In this document: one piece after another, positions 1 to 8,300 of the stretch
Layout: every line of letters begins with the position of its first letter
How positions within the stretch are numbered: the stretch's first letter is position 1
DNA from: a virus
Direction: 5' to 3' (one strand)
Length of the DNA stretch: 22,359 nucleotides
IMG/VR virus record: IMGVR_UViG_3300047476_000395
Location: 1 to 22,359 of that record
Notes under the pieces: model-generated
Databases searched by the model: none
Told to the model about the DNA's origin: nothing
The model's input: only the letters and a program-made list of their open reading frames with translations
Made by a program: the position numbers and the translations under genes

Positions 1-1193
1 ACTGTAGAATATGTAGGTGCTTGATCTGAAATAGTTTGTTTTACGCCATTGTAAATTTCATTTAAAGCTGTTCTTGCAGTTTTTTGCTCAAAAGGTACAG
101 ATTCTAAAATGCCGCCAATCTTTTGTTTTAAAGCATCCATGCCTTCAGGAGTATGAAATTCAGCAGGGTCTAATTTTTTCCATTGCTTAACAGCATCAGC
201 AGCTTCTTGTACTTTTTTTGCTGTAAACTCATCTTTAATTTGACCTTTATAAGTACCTTTTTCTGAAGCAGATTTAAGTGCGTTATTAATGTCATCAAAT
301 GCAAGTGCTGTTTTGTCGTTAGAAATGTCAACCATGCCAGAACGGTATTCAGCGTTTTTAACTTTACGCATTTCATCTAAACCTGACTTGGCAATATCAA
401 CCGCACCTTCAACGTCAGAAGCGCCACGCAAGTTTTTAGTAAATGCTTGACTAACTTTACCGCCAGGAACTTCAATTGAAGCTTCACCAGCTTTAACAGC
501 TTGAGTAATTGGTTCTGAACCTGCACCTGTAGTTACACCTAAAGTACCTTTTGTCATGCTGCCAATACCACTAGCAGTAGCACCTATAGCCTTTTCTACT
601 GGCAATAATGGGTTAGTATATTTACTTGCAGTAGTTAATGCGCCAGCCAATTTACTTGCTTTAGGAGCTAATGCAGCACCGCCAGTAAGCACTGTAGAAA
701 CGTCAGCTAATATGTTTGCAGGATCTTCAGCAAGCGCACGTTTAAAGCCTTCAGCAGAGCCATAACGCTCTTTATATTGTTGATTTACAGTATTAGCTAA
801 AAGTTTTTGTCTAGCATTAATTTCTTGTGCTTTTTCTTTGCCTAAAAATGCCTCATCAGCAAGAGTAAGTGCGTTTGAAACAGATTGTGGTAATAATTTG
901 TCAAGTTCACCAGCAGCTAAATTTAAAGCACCTTTTGTTGTTTCAATAGGGTGCATCAAAGCGCCTACAGTATCTCCTGCAAATTTAAGTGCGCTACTAG
1001 GAAGATTGGTTAATCCTGTTGTGACTGCTTCGCCTGCTGTGTAGCTTTTAGGAGCTTTAGGCATGGCTAGCTTTTGAGTTTCTAATTTACTAACATCATA
1101 GCCATTGCGAGCCAACTTTGCAGTTAGCTCTGCTTTGGATATTCCGTCAGGTACATTATTAATTATGGTACCGTCTGGTAATCTAACATCCAT
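1..1193 (-). CDS. Large internal virion (ejection-like) protein, C-terminus beyond the window
   Basis: The frame is open from the ATG at 1193 to the window edge (at least 397 residues), so the C-terminus is missing. The protein starts MDVRLPDGTIINNVPDG and continues with a SKAELTAKLARNGYD segment, an N-terminal module I know from large internal or ejection proteins of short-tailed phages. After it comes an Ala/Gly/Leu/Lys-rich stretch of likely amphipathic helices (about residues 60-220) and a charged helical part. Start choice: GGGAG lies 9 bases upstream, and the ATG overlaps the stop of the preceding gene (TAATG). No enzyme motif is visible in the part present; such proteins often carry a peptidase or lytic transglycosylase further on, which cannot be judged here. 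The position at the end of a three-gene Gln/Ala-rich group supports a role in DNA delivery. That the gene is real is sure; the role is inferred. Confidence 0.85.
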   Translation of the reverse strand, partial: MDVRLPDGTIINNVPDGISKAELTAKLARNGYDVSKLETQKLAMPKAPKSYTAGEAVTTGLTNLPSSALKFAGDTVGALMHPIETTKGALNLAAGELDKLLPQSVSNALTLADEAFLGKEKAQEINARQKLLANTVNQQYKERYGSAEGFKRALAEDPANILADVSTVLTGGAALAPKASKLAGALTTASKYTNPLLPVEKAIGATASGIGSMTKGTLGVTTGAGSEPITQAVKAGEASIEVPGGKVSQAFTKNLRGASDVEGAVDIAKSGLDEMRKVKNAEYRSGMVDISNDKTALAFDDINNALKSASEKGTYKGQIKDEFTAKKVQEAADAVKQWKKLDPAEFHTPEGMDALKQKIGGILESVPFEQKTARTALNEIYNGVKQTISDQAPTYST

Positions 1194-2482
1194 TATTTAA
1201 GACTCCCAAAATCTACTGCTTGAGGTTGATTTGGAACTACGCCGCCCGAATAGCCTGCAGCAGCAATACCTGAAATAGCTGTTTCACGATTTGCACGTTT
1301 TTGAGCTAACACAGCAGGTTTGTCACCAACTTGTGGAAAGTATTGTTTCATTGCGTTATCAAATTCTGGAGGTGTAATTGTTGCGCCAGATTCTCTACGT
1401 AACGTAGCGTTAATAAAGTTACGCATTGCTTGAGCTGCGCTTTGCGTTTCTTCACTTGCGTTGTAATTAGTTAATTCTGAAATAGCGCTAGGCATAGTCA
1501 AAATTGTTTTAATTGCTATTGGGTTATATGAAGGTTTATCACCTTGTTCAAGTCCACTTAAAATTTTATGTGATTCACTCATTCTAGTGCTGTATAAACG
1601 AGCATTAGCTTGATCTTGAGTTAATGGCTTATTGCTAGGATCAGCAGGACCACCAGGGATAAACGTCAAGCTACCATCAGCATTCTTTTTATAACCGCTA
1701 GGAGCAGCGCTTTGAGATGCGTTGTGCAATTGAATTTGATTAGCACGATTTTTAGCATTTTCACCAGCTTGAAAGCCTTGATTAGATTTTTGCAATGCCA
1801 TTTGATTAGCAAATTGTTTTTCGCCTTGAGTAAGCTCAAAACCTTGACGATCTTTTTGCATAATGCGATTAAACTCTTGCTCGTTTTTAGTTTGTTGCTC
1901 ACGCCATGTGCGTTCACCAGCAGTTTCTTCAGCTTTGTTAGCTTGATTAATGCGACCCATAATAGCTTCTTGAACCATACGTGGGTCGTTAATAGCAAAG
2001 CCATATTTCATAATAGCTGCGTAACGCTCACCAGATGTAGGCGCGCGAGTAGTAGTTGTAGCCATTGGCACATCAATATTTTTCATGCCTGTTTCAATTG
2101 GTTGCATACCCCCAAGATTTTCAGTTTGTGGAGCATTACCGTTAGGAACTTGAATTTGATATGAACTTTGATTAACTTGCTTTGTGCCTTCCAAATCACC
2201 AGTTAATGCTTTTAATGCTTCAGCTTGTTTTTGAGCTTTAGTCTTTTGATATTCGCCATATTGTTTAATAGCGCCACGTTCTTCTTGACTGCCTTGGATT
2301 TTACCTAAAACATTAGCTAAATATTGAGTCCATGAAGGTGCTACAAAACGATTGCCAACCATTTGGCCTTCAGGCATAGCTTGATTTCGTAAGGCTTCAG
2401 CGCGAGCAAGCCTGCGTTTCATTTCAAGCTGCATTACTGAATCATCAGCAGGAAGTCCACTTACATCTTGTGTATAGTCCAT
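1193..2482 (-). CDS. Putative internal virion / ejection protein (429 aa)
   Basis: A 429-residue, strongly helical, Gln/Ala/Asn-rich hydrophilic protein without signal peptide or membrane segment. Residues about 25-90 and 170-260 look coiled-coil prone. The C-terminal part (about 359-400) contains NATLRRESGATITPPEF followed by QYFPQVGDKPAVLAQKRANR, a pattern I recognise from structural or ejection proteins of many podoviruses. It probably travels inside the capsid and leaves with the DNA; this role is inferred from family resemblance and position. The start has AGGA seven bases upstream and lies one base after the stop of the preceding gene; its own stop overlaps the next start (TAATG), so the three genes are probably translated as a coupled set. 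Confidence 0.88.
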   Translation of the reverse strand: MDYTQDVSGLPADDSVMQLEMKRRLARAEALRNQAMPEGQMVGNRFVAPSWTQYLANVLGKIQGSQEERGAIKQYGEYQKTKAQKQAEALKALTGDLEGTKQVNQSSYQIQVPNGNAPQTENLGGMQPIETGMKNIDVPMATTTTRAPTSGERYAAIMKYGFAINDPRMVQEAIMGRINQANKAEETAGERTWREQQTKNEQEFNRIMQKDRQGFELTQGEKQFANQMALQKSNQGFQAGENAKNRANQIQLHNASQSAAPSGYKKNADGSLTFIPGGPADPSNKPLTQDQANARLYSTRMSESHKILSGLEQGDKPSYNPIAIKTILTMPSAISELTNYNASEETQSAAQAMRNFINATLRRESGATITPPEFDNAMKQYFPQVGDKPAVLAQKRANRETAISGIAAAGYSGGVVPNQPQAVDFGSLK

Positions 2483-2483
2483 A

Positions 2484-3428
2484 TTATAATCCTAAAAATC
2501 CGCCAACTTTAGAACCAATGCCGCCAAATAATGTACCTGGACTTGCACCACCGATAGCACCACCTAATCCCATTAAGCCACCCATAAAGTTTGCATTAGC
2601 TTGCTGCCCTGCGTTATAACTACCCATTGCAGAATTAAAACCAGCTTGACCTGCACCCATTAAATCAGGTGCTGAATAATTTTGTTGTTGAACAGGATTT
2701 ACATAACTAGGATTTTGAACTTGATTGCCAGTACGCAATGAATTAATAATGTTCATTGGTGATGTTAAGTTATAAGCAGCTTGGTTAAATCCTTGTTGAT
2801 TAGCTTGCAACCCTGTGTTCATGCCACCAACAATAGCGCTAGTCATTTTATCATTTTGTGCTTGGTCAAATGATCGTCTAGCGTTCATGTAAGCTTCACT
2901 ACCTGGAGCAATACCTTGATTAGCCAATTTGTTTTCAAAAGAAGCTGTTTCTTGGGCAATTTGAGGTTGTAATCTACGCATAATAGCGTCAGAATAAACT
3001 TCACCAGGATTAATGCCTGTTTGAGCTAATTGAGATTGGTCAACAGTAGGATTAGCCATTACATTAGTGTAATTAGCCAAACCTGATTGAGCGCCTGTAA
3101 GCATGTCTGATGACAATGCTGTGTTTTGATTTAAAAGTTTTTGTTGCTCTGGGCTTAATACTTGAGTTGCAGTGTAAGTAGGATTGCCGTATTGGTCAGT
3201 GCCTGATTGCGTGTAATTTAAATTACCATAAGGTGTAACTTGATTAACACGGTTAGCTGCAAGCGTTTCACGGTTAATATCTCTTTGCATTTGACTTTGT
3301 TCTCGAGCCAAAGCAGAGTAGTCAGGAGTATCAGGTTCATCACCTTTACCACCACCGCCACCATTAGCCATAGACTTAAATGGGTCACGTACGCCTTGCA
3401 TACGCAATTGAACAAATTTACCTAGCAT
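2484..3428 (-). CDS. Gln/Asn/Gly-rich virion protein, probable internal or tail-tip component (314 aa)
   Basis: 314 residues. A GGGGGKGDEPDTPDYSALAREQ segment near the N-terminus is followed by a long Gln/Asn/Ala-rich region with NQVTPYGNLNYTQSGTDQYG, and a Gly-rich hydrophobic C-terminus (GGLMGLGGAIGG, then GTLFGGIGSKVGGFLGL) that could insert in or lie along a membrane. Similar proteins occur next to ejection proteins in short-tailed phages, usually annotated as hypothetical. The start at 3428 is chosen because GGAG lies about 6-7 bases upstream; it overlaps the end of the acetyltransferase gene by 11 bases. The Met at residue 20 (MANGGGGGKG) is an alternative without a better ribosome site. 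The function is inferred only from position and composition. Confidence 0.85.
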   Translation of the reverse strand: MLGKFVQLRMQGVRDPFKSMANGGGGGKGDEPDTPDYSALAREQSQMQRDINRETLAANRVNQVTPYGNLNYTQSGTDQYGNPTYTATQVLSPEQQKLLNQNTALSSDMLTGAQSGLANYTNVMANPTVDQSQLAQTGINPGEVYSDAIMRRLQPQIAQETASFENKLANQGIAPGSEAYMNARRSFDQAQNDKMTSAIVGGMNTGLQANQQGFNQAAYNLTSPMNIINSLRTGNQVQNPSYVNPVQQQNYSAPDLMGAGQAGFNSAMGSYNAGQQANANFMGGLMGLGGAIGGASPGTLFGGIGSKVGGFLGL

Positions 3429-3834
3429 ATCTCTCTCCGAGCTTTAAAAAGCGACAATCTTCAGGTCGCATAACATAAACAATACCATCTCCGTTAGGGA
3501 AATAATCTTTTAACCTTGCTTCTTCTTTAAAACCCAAATGTAGATTTAGGCGTTGTGCGTTTGAATTAGCTGTTGAAACTAAACCTCTTAAAACTTTAAC
3601 TTTAAGCTTGTTAAATGGATAATCAAAGGCAGCCCAATAAAACTTTCTTGAAACTTTTCTAGGATTATCTATTCTTGAATGAATACTAATTGATGATCCT
3701 GTATAACCGTCATACATAACACCAGCAATTATTTCATCATCTTTCATTTGCCCTATAGCTTGGCTAATATGGGTCCAAGTTCCACCAGCCTTTTCGCACA
3801 CCCAGTGGCCAATAGGTTCACCTTGATAAATCAT
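3418..3834 (-). CDS. GNAT-family N-acetyltransferase
   Basis: A 138-residue protein of the usual size for a single GNAT domain. The C-terminal half shows the family signature: a beta strand (KVKVLRGLVSTAN), then NSNAQRLNLHLGFKEEARL (residues 90-108), then GDGIVYVMRPEDCRF. This is the classic arrangement of the acetyl-CoA-binding helix, the GF turn and the final strands. The family moves an acetyl group from acetyl-CoA to an amine; the acceptor here is unknown. The gene lies between the beta-propeller-like tail gene (TAATG overlap at 3834-3836) and a virion gene (11-base overlap), so it is made with late structural proteins. It may modify a virion or host protein late in infection, or act as a virion component that has lost catalysis. 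The family call is strong; the role is open. Confidence 0.85.
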   Translation of the reverse strand: MIYQGEPIGHWVCEKAGGTWTHISQAIGQMKDDEIIAGVMYDGYTGSSISIHSRIDNPRKVSRKFYWAAFDYPFNKLKVKVLRGLVSTANSNAQRLNLHLGFKEEARLKDYFPNGDGIVYVMRPEDCRFLKLGERYAR

Positions 3835-5354
3835 TACAAGATACCACCTGATTCAATAACAATGTCTGTAGAAACCCAACGCACGTCTAACAAGTTACTT
3901 ACCGCTTTAACTACAGGAGCGCCAAAATAACCAACGCCATTTAAGCCTTGCCAATATTGGAAGGTATTAACACCACCGCCCCACGTTGCATTGTCCCATA
4001 CACCTGTATCCCATTTAGAATACTGAATAGGTGTGTATGTTAAAGGTGTTGTAGTGTCAGTTAATGTAAAGTCAATGTTAATACCAGCATACACAGCAGG
4101 CGCACCGTCAGCTCTAAAGATAGGGCGTGACATAGTAAAGCGTTTTAATTGACCACCACGTTGGAAGTTGTTAAATGCTTGAATTGCAAAAGCTGTAATG
4201 TTTAAACCGTTATCAGCTTGACTGTTCCATGCTCTAGCGACATAACCATCGCCACCAAAGTAAGGCTCATCATTAAACATCTCAAAGCAGTTAGCGTTCC
4301 AACCTGTGTAGTTACACCATGAACCTGTAATTGTGTTCATTGCATATTGATTTTGCTCGGAACCTTCTTTTGTAGGTACATTTAACCATAACTGGTTGAT
4401 TGTAGGTACATACATTAACTGCCAGCCAAAATTACCTGCATAATTGGTTACTGCTTGACTAATTGCATATTGAATTTTGTCAGTTAAAGCAACTCTAGGT
4501 TGTACACGTGATGATTGCAAAGCACCTGATAATGGCACAACACCATCTTGCGTAATAAGTAAAATATCACCAGCATATTTGTACATGCTTCTAGCACCTA
4601 CTGGCGCACCAATGTCCCACACGCCTACCATGGCCCATGTAGCAGCAGTAGCAGGGTCTGTACCTTGGAATACAATTACCTGGCCTTGGTCAGTAATAAT
4701 TACATAATGATCGTTTACGCCATTACCTGCATCAATGGTCCAAGTGCCGTGAGCAACAATCTCACCGCCTTTGGTCATGTAAGCAGATACGTCAATTGCG
4801 TTAGCAGCACCACCAATAGATTGTGTTGGCAAATACCAAGTTTTTAATGAATTATCTTGAATAAAAAACAAGCGATTCATGTAAAGCACAGGGCTATTAA
4901 GACTTGTTGCAGTTACACCTGTTACAGAAATATTAGCCCATGTAGAACCATTGTAAACTTGAGGTGTGTCAACAGCATTAGCCATAACTAAATAATTGCC
5001 ACCAGCAGTAGCAATGTTAGCGTATTGCCAACGTGAATTAGTCAAACCTGTTTTAACAGCAGAACCTACTGGACCTGTTGCTGATACGTCATAAACGCTG
5101 CCACTTGCAATAGCAAACAACTTATTGACGTTACCACCAGAGTAAGCCATTAAAGTTTCTACTTGCCCTGTAATGCCTGTTGCTTGATTTGTATAGCCAC
5201 TTCTTAAAACACACTCTGTTGTAGCAGGAAACCAATTGGTCAACACTACTGCATCTAAAGGTGACATTGCAGAAAGTGAATCTCTAGCGTTCCAACCACC
5301 TGTAGGACACGGCAATGATATTGGCTGTGCTACATTTCTTTTAGCTCTTGCCAT
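3834..5354 (-). CDS. Beta-propeller-like tail / DNA-stabilisation protein (P22 gp10-like position)
   Basis: 506 residues, rich in beta strands, Gly, Asn, Thr and Trp, with no membrane segment. The N-terminus carries PCPTGGWNARDSLSAMSP, then DAVVLTNWFPATTECVLRSGY. This start (GGWN-R, P-DAV-L-NWFP, LR-GY) is well known in podovirus proteins of about 500-700 residues annotated as structural or packaged-DNA stabilisation proteins. The rest reads as repeated strands (LFAIASGSVYDVS, WQYANIATAGGNYLVMAN, LYMNRLFFIQDNSLKTWYL), fitting a propeller. It probably sits below the adaptor in the tail stub and helps to hold DNA in the head. GGAG lies 7 bases before the ATG, inside the end of the adaptor gene; the stop overlaps the acetyltransferase start. 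The structural role is fairly sure; equivalence to gp10 is inferred. Confidence 0.88.
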   Translation of the reverse strand: MARAKRNVAQPISLPCPTGGWNARDSLSAMSPLDAVVLTNWFPATTECVLRSGYTNQATGITGQVETLMAYSGGNVNKLFAIASGSVYDVSATGPVGSAVKTGLTNSRWQYANIATAGGNYLVMANAVDTPQVYNGSTWANISVTGVTATSLNSPVLYMNRLFFIQDNSLKTWYLPTQSIGGAANAIDVSAYMTKGGEIVAHGTWTIDAGNGVNDHYVIITDQGQVIVFQGTDPATAATWAMVGVWDIGAPVGARSMYKYAGDILLITQDGVVPLSGALQSSRVQPRVALTDKIQYAISQAVTNYAGNFGWQLMYVPTINQLWLNVPTKEGSEQNQYAMNTITGSWCNYTGWNANCFEMFNDEPYFGGDGYVARAWNSQADNGLNITAFAIQAFNNFQRGGQLKRFTMSRPIFRADGAPAVYAGINIDFTLTDTTTPLTYTPIQYSKWDTGVWDNATWGGGVNTFQYWQGLNGVGYFGAPVVKAVSNLLDVRWVSTDIVIESGGIL

Positions 5355-5356
5355 TA

Positions 5357-6274
5357 TTAAGCTCCGTAGTTAGCGTCTGGAATATTCTCCCAACCAATCA
5401 ACACGTTGGCTGTTCTTGGTGCTAGTGATAATGTAGGTGAACCTGCATCGTTAGCTTTAGCAATGTTAAGTTGCATGTCATAATCACGTTGGAAGGCTGA
5501 AGTGTCAAAGCCTTTAACTTCAAAGTATTTCTTTTTCAATCCTAATACGATTAAACGATCAGGGAAAATACAAGTATCAGTATCTTGTAAGAATTGAGTT
5601 TGACCAGCACCTGATGCAGATTGCGCCCAGTTTGCTGATATGTATTCAAAACTTAAATATTCATTTGTAGATGTTAATGGCCAAATTTGAAACTTTTGAC
5701 CCATAATGCGCCAGCGAATACGAGGACCAGTTGAAATATAGCTAGACTTAAGCCATTGCCATTGTTGGGGAGTTTCAGGTCCTAACATTTCCCAGCGTTT
5801 AGATTTATCGTATTGTGTACGGTCTGTAATACGGTCAAAGCCTGAAGGCAATGTGTACATTACTTGACCAAAGGTGTATTGACCTGATCCGTCACCTGTA
5901 GCAGCGCTGTTAATTGTTACTGTGTTACCTAATGCAGATACAACTTGTGTGCTTTGAATAACGCCTTCACCTTGCACTTGAAAGTTTGTTGCACCAGCTG
6001 CGTTGATAAAGTTTACTGTTGCAGAATCGACACCTGTGATTGTGTAGGTGCCTTCAATAATAGCACCGTCAGATTGTGAATATTGTGAGTACCAATCGTA
6101 TTCTACGTTAAGAGCTTCCCATGGGTACTCTCTCGCAAGTTCGTTACCTGCTGCATTAATTAAATAATACATTTGTGTAACATCAGCTGCTTGGTTACCA
6201 GCTACCGAATTAGGGATAGCCAAGCCCATTTCAGCCGATGCTTGTTGCACTAATTGCAAGAGAGTTGATGCCAT
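5357..6274 (-). CDS. Head-tail adaptor-type protein (P22 gp4-like position)
   Basis: 305 residues. The N-terminal part is helical (MASTLLQLVQQASAEMGL, then MYYLINAAGNELAREYPWEAL, about residues 35-56), as in phage adaptor proteins that plug onto the portal ring. The remainder is beta-rich with many aromatic residues (IRWRIMGQKFQIWPLT, EYLSFEYISANWAQ). The likely role is to join the portal to the tail; this rests on the N-terminal pattern and on its place just before the propeller-like tail protein, the same order as gp4-gp10 in P22. The start at 6274 has AGAGGA five bases upstream, formed in the end of the previous gene, with one base between the genes. It could also be called a tail tubular protein; the sequence alone does not decide. 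Confidence 0.85.
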   Translation of the reverse strand: MASTLLQLVQQASAEMGLAIPNSVAGNQAADVTQMYYLINAAGNELAREYPWEALNVEYDWYSQYSQSDGAIIEGTYTITGVDSATVNFINAAGATNFQVQGEGVIQSTQVVSALGNTVTINSAATGDGSGQYTFGQVMYTLPSGFDRITDRTQYDKSKRWEMLGPETPQQWQWLKSSYISTGPRIRWRIMGQKFQIWPLTSTNEYLSFEYISANWAQSASGAGQTQFLQDTDTCIFPDRLIVLGLKKKYFEVKGFDTSAFQRDYDMQLNIAKANDAGSPTLSLAPRTANVLIGWENIPDANYGA

Positions 6275-6275
6275 A

Positions 6276-6881
6276 TTATTCCTCTACAGTTTCCATAGCT
6301 TTCGCTTTAGGCTTTGCCTTCGGCTCTGCCTTTGGTTGATTCATTTTATATGCTAACTCTGCTAACTGTGCTTTAACTGCTGATAGTTCATCATCACGCT
6401 TACGAAGTTCGTCTGCTTGTTGTTGTACTAAAGCTGTATCTTTTGCACTAGCCAAGAAAGCTTTTGCTTTATCACGTAGAGAAAGTGGTGACATGCCTGC
6501 TGCCATACCCAATGTATTTAATTGAGCGTCAGAAGCGCCTGCAATTTGCTCTACGGTATAGAATTTAAAGTGTTTTAGTTCTGCTGCAACAGCTGAATTT
6601 AAAACTGGCCAATCGTGAAGTAATGTGCCTTCAATATCGCCATCTGTTTTTTCGTTTTGGTATCTAGCCCATTGAATAGGGAAGCGTGACTTATCAGTTT
6701 CAGACACAAAAGTGTCAATCGTTAAGTTACTGTTACCAGGGATTTCAATAAGAATAAAGTCTGCCATCTCCATAATAGGACGGCCTTCTAAAGCTGTTTT
6801 GAAATTGTTTTGAACTGCTTTTTGGTAAAACTTGACACTCAAACGTGAGTCTGGGTTGTTCATATCAATATTTTGTTGCAT
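6276..6881 (-). CDS. Virion-associated protein with HhH-like segment, coiled coil and Lys/Pro/Ala tail (201 aa)
   Basis: 201 residues, not recognised by name, but of a kind often found between capsid and connector genes. The N-terminal 100 residues look folded (strand FILIEIPGN, then WARYQNEKTDGDIEGTLLHDWP). Residues about 108-145 (YTVEQIAGASDAQLNTLG, then MAAGMSPLSLRDKAKAF) resemble a helix-hairpin-helix-like unit. Residues 145-180 are coiled-coil prone, and the end is a short KAEPKAKPKAKA repeat. The clear ribosome site GGAG stands 6-7 bases before the ATG. It is the first gene after the tandem hairpin at 6903-6960, so it is probably made in smaller amounts than the capsid genes. A completion or connector role is possible but not shown. 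Confidence 0.82.
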   Translation of the reverse strand: MQQNIDMNNPDSRLSVKFYQKAVQNNFKTALEGRPIMEMADFILIEIPGNSNLTIDTFVSETDKSRFPIQWARYQNEKTDGDIEGTLLHDWPVLNSAVAAELKHFKFYTVEQIAGASDAQLNTLGMAAGMSPLSLRDKAKAFLASAKDTALVQQQADELRKRDDELSAVKAQLAELAYKMNQPKAEPKAKPKAKAMETVEE

Positions 6882-6902
6882 TTAAATCTCCAAAGTGGTT
6901 TG

Positions 6903-6945
6903 GGGTTTGTAGTTAATTCTCGGGATGAAAACTAACTATAAACCC
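6903..6945 (-). terminator. Long-stem hairpin between decoration and connector genes
   Basis: Two 16-base arms (6903-6918 and 6930-6945) face each other around an 11-base loop. On the minus-strand RNA the arms are gggtttatagttagtt and aattaactacaaaccc, pairing at all but one A-C position, with one G-T wobble. The hairpin directly follows the UUCG hairpin at 6945-6960. It has no clean U-run behind it, so it is more likely an attenuator, processing site or RNA-stability element than a full terminator. Confidence 0.55.
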
Positions 6946-6960
6946 TCCCCCGAAGGGGAG
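6945..6960 (-). terminator. UUCG-tetraloop hairpin after the decoration-like gene
   Basis: On the minus strand the sequence is ctccccTTCGggggag: a perfect 6-bp GC-rich stem closed by the very stable C(UUCG)G tetraloop. It lies about 12 bases after the stop of the 99-residue gene. What follows is GGTTTATAGTTAGTTTTC, with T-rich bits but no continuous T-run. Probable partial terminator or 3'-end stabiliser that raises capsid and decoration mRNA over downstream genes. Confidence 0.65.
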
Positions 6961-6972
6961 AGATTATTCAGA

Positions 6973-7272
6973 TTAAACTGAAGCTTTACCGAACCAACCG
7001 TACTCACCTGAAGCCAAAGCTACAGCAGGAGCGATATAAGCGCCACCTGTTGAAGTTGCTTCAAATGTAGTTGTGTTGATTGAGCAAGATGTTTCACCAG
7101 CAGTGAAAGCATTACCTGCTTTTGCAAAAACATAACGTAAGCCGTCTGAACCGAATACTTCGTTACCTAACGGACCCATGTTAGGAATTAAAGTAGAGCC
7201 GTCAGAAGCTACTTGTGTTTGTGCAGCTGAAGTAAGGTTTACGCCAGAGATAGGGGTTACTGAATATGCCAT
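6973..7272 (-). CDS. Small decoration-like (capsid cement) protein (99 aa)
   Basis: 99 residues, beta-rich, with no charged stretches and many Thr, Ser, Gly and Ala. It ends GEYGWFGKASV; a YGW motif before the end is common in small proteins encoded just after major capsid genes. Its place (11 bases after the capsid stop), size and very strong ribosome site (AAGGAG, 7 bases from the ATG) fit a protein made in high copy, as a head-decoration protein would be. A hairpin pair follows immediately. The family is not recognised beyond this; the decoration role is an inference. Confidence 0.82.
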   Translation of the reverse strand: MAYSVTPISGVNLTSAAQTQVASDGSTLIPNMGPLGNEVFGSDGLRYVFAKAGNAFTAGETSCSINTTTFEATSTGGAYIAPAVALASGEYGWFGKASV

Positions 7273-7283
7273 GTTATATCTCC

Positions 7284-8279
7284 TTAAGCCTTAAGAACGC
7301 CACAGAATTGTGGACCAGAGCTAGTTAAGTTACCAGCCCAACCAATTAATTTCACTACAGCGTCTTGGTTTACAGATTGACGTTCGCCGCCGATAGGAGC
7401 AAAGTTACGATCTGTGTGAGGACGGAAGTATAGGTAGTTAGTGTTCAAGAACCACATGTGATTTGCAGTTGCTTGGTTACCAATACCACCACCAAGTACC
7501 ACGTCAGCAGAAGTACCGCCACCGTAGAATTTCAATGAAGCGAAACCAGCAGCGCCTTCTTCTACAGAAGTTACACGTTGGATAGCTTGCAATGAGTTTA
7601 CATATAGTGAGTAGTAGTTGTTATCAGCAACAATCATGTCAGCCTTGTCATTACCACGAACTAGCTTGATAGCCAATTGTGTCATGTAAGATTGAATGTT
7701 AGCAGCAGAAACAGCAGCACCACCATCAGTAACGCCAGAGAATGATTGGTTACGCCAGAAGTCCCAAGTAGCACGATTAATACCACCGTAAACGCCTGTT
7801 GAAGGACTATCTGCAACAGCAGCAGCCAAACCAGTCAAGTTTTTACCGCCATTGCCTGTACCGTTACCATAGATGTCTGTTTGGATACGGTTTAGCAATT
7901 GACCTTCAGCAACTTGTACACGACCTTCTAACAAGTCGATGATTGCTTCTTTAGAACTATTTTGCAACATCTCTAAACCAGAGATTGTTACAGCACTAGC
8001 GTATTGAGCGATAGAGAATTGAGCTGCTGAAATTGGGCTGTTAGGCGCAATGTTCAGAGTTTCGTAACCGCTGTATGAGTTAGTGTTGTTAGTGTTGCTG
8101 TCGTTGTACATGATTTCTTCAAGAATCACGTTACCGCCAGAGAATGGACGTACGTTACCACGTTTGCGTAAACGATCAAGAACAGCGTTGTTTAGTGTTA
8201 CGTTGTCAGCCAATTTGCCACTACGACTTTGAATGGTAGTTGCAATAATGTCTGACACGGTTGAATTGGCAAATGCCAT
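7284..8279 (-). CDS. Major capsid protein
   Basis: 331 residues, typical for an HK97-fold major capsid protein without a delta domain. Recognisable parts are an N-terminal arm (SDIIATTIQSRSGKLADNVT, then DRLRKRGNVRPFSGG), a long spine-helix region (SSKEAIIDLLEGRVQVAEGQ, about 108-127), the GVYGGINRATWDFWRN segment (162-177) that I know from major capsid proteins of many podo- and siphophages, and a C-terminal strand part (MWFLNTNYLYFRPHTDRNF). It builds the icosahedral shell. The ribosome site AAGGAG seven bases before the ATG suits very high expression. It lies between the scaffold gene and a decoration-like gene, the usual order. This is one of the surest calls in the window. Confidence 0.95.
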   Translation of the reverse strand: MAFANSTVSDIIATTIQSRSGKLADNVTLNNAVLDRLRKRGNVRPFSGGNVILEEIMYNDSNTNNTNSYSGYETLNIAPNSPISAAQFSIAQYASAVTISGLEMLQNSSKEAIIDLLEGRVQVAEGQLLNRIQTDIYGNGTGNGGKNLTGLAAAVADSPSTGVYGGINRATWDFWRNQSFSGVTDGGAAVSAANIQSYMTQLAIKLVRGNDKADMIVADNNYYSLYVNSLQAIQRVTSVEEGAAGFASLKFYGGGTSADVVLGGGIGNQATANHMWFLNTNYLYFRPHTDRNFAPIGGERQSVNQDAVVKLIGWAGNLTSSGPQFCGVLKA

Positions 8280-8300
8280 AATGTCACTCCTTATTTATTG

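Noticed and set aside
556-1044. Plus-strand open frames at 556-765 and 838-1044
   Set aside because: They mirror the codon pattern of the long minus-strand virion gene and have no ribosome site; they are antisense shadows.
1712-2164. 150-codon plus-strand frame
   Set aside because: Antisense to the 429-residue gene, with a Leu/Ser/His-rich product typical of reversed Gln/Asn-rich codons; no ribosome site.
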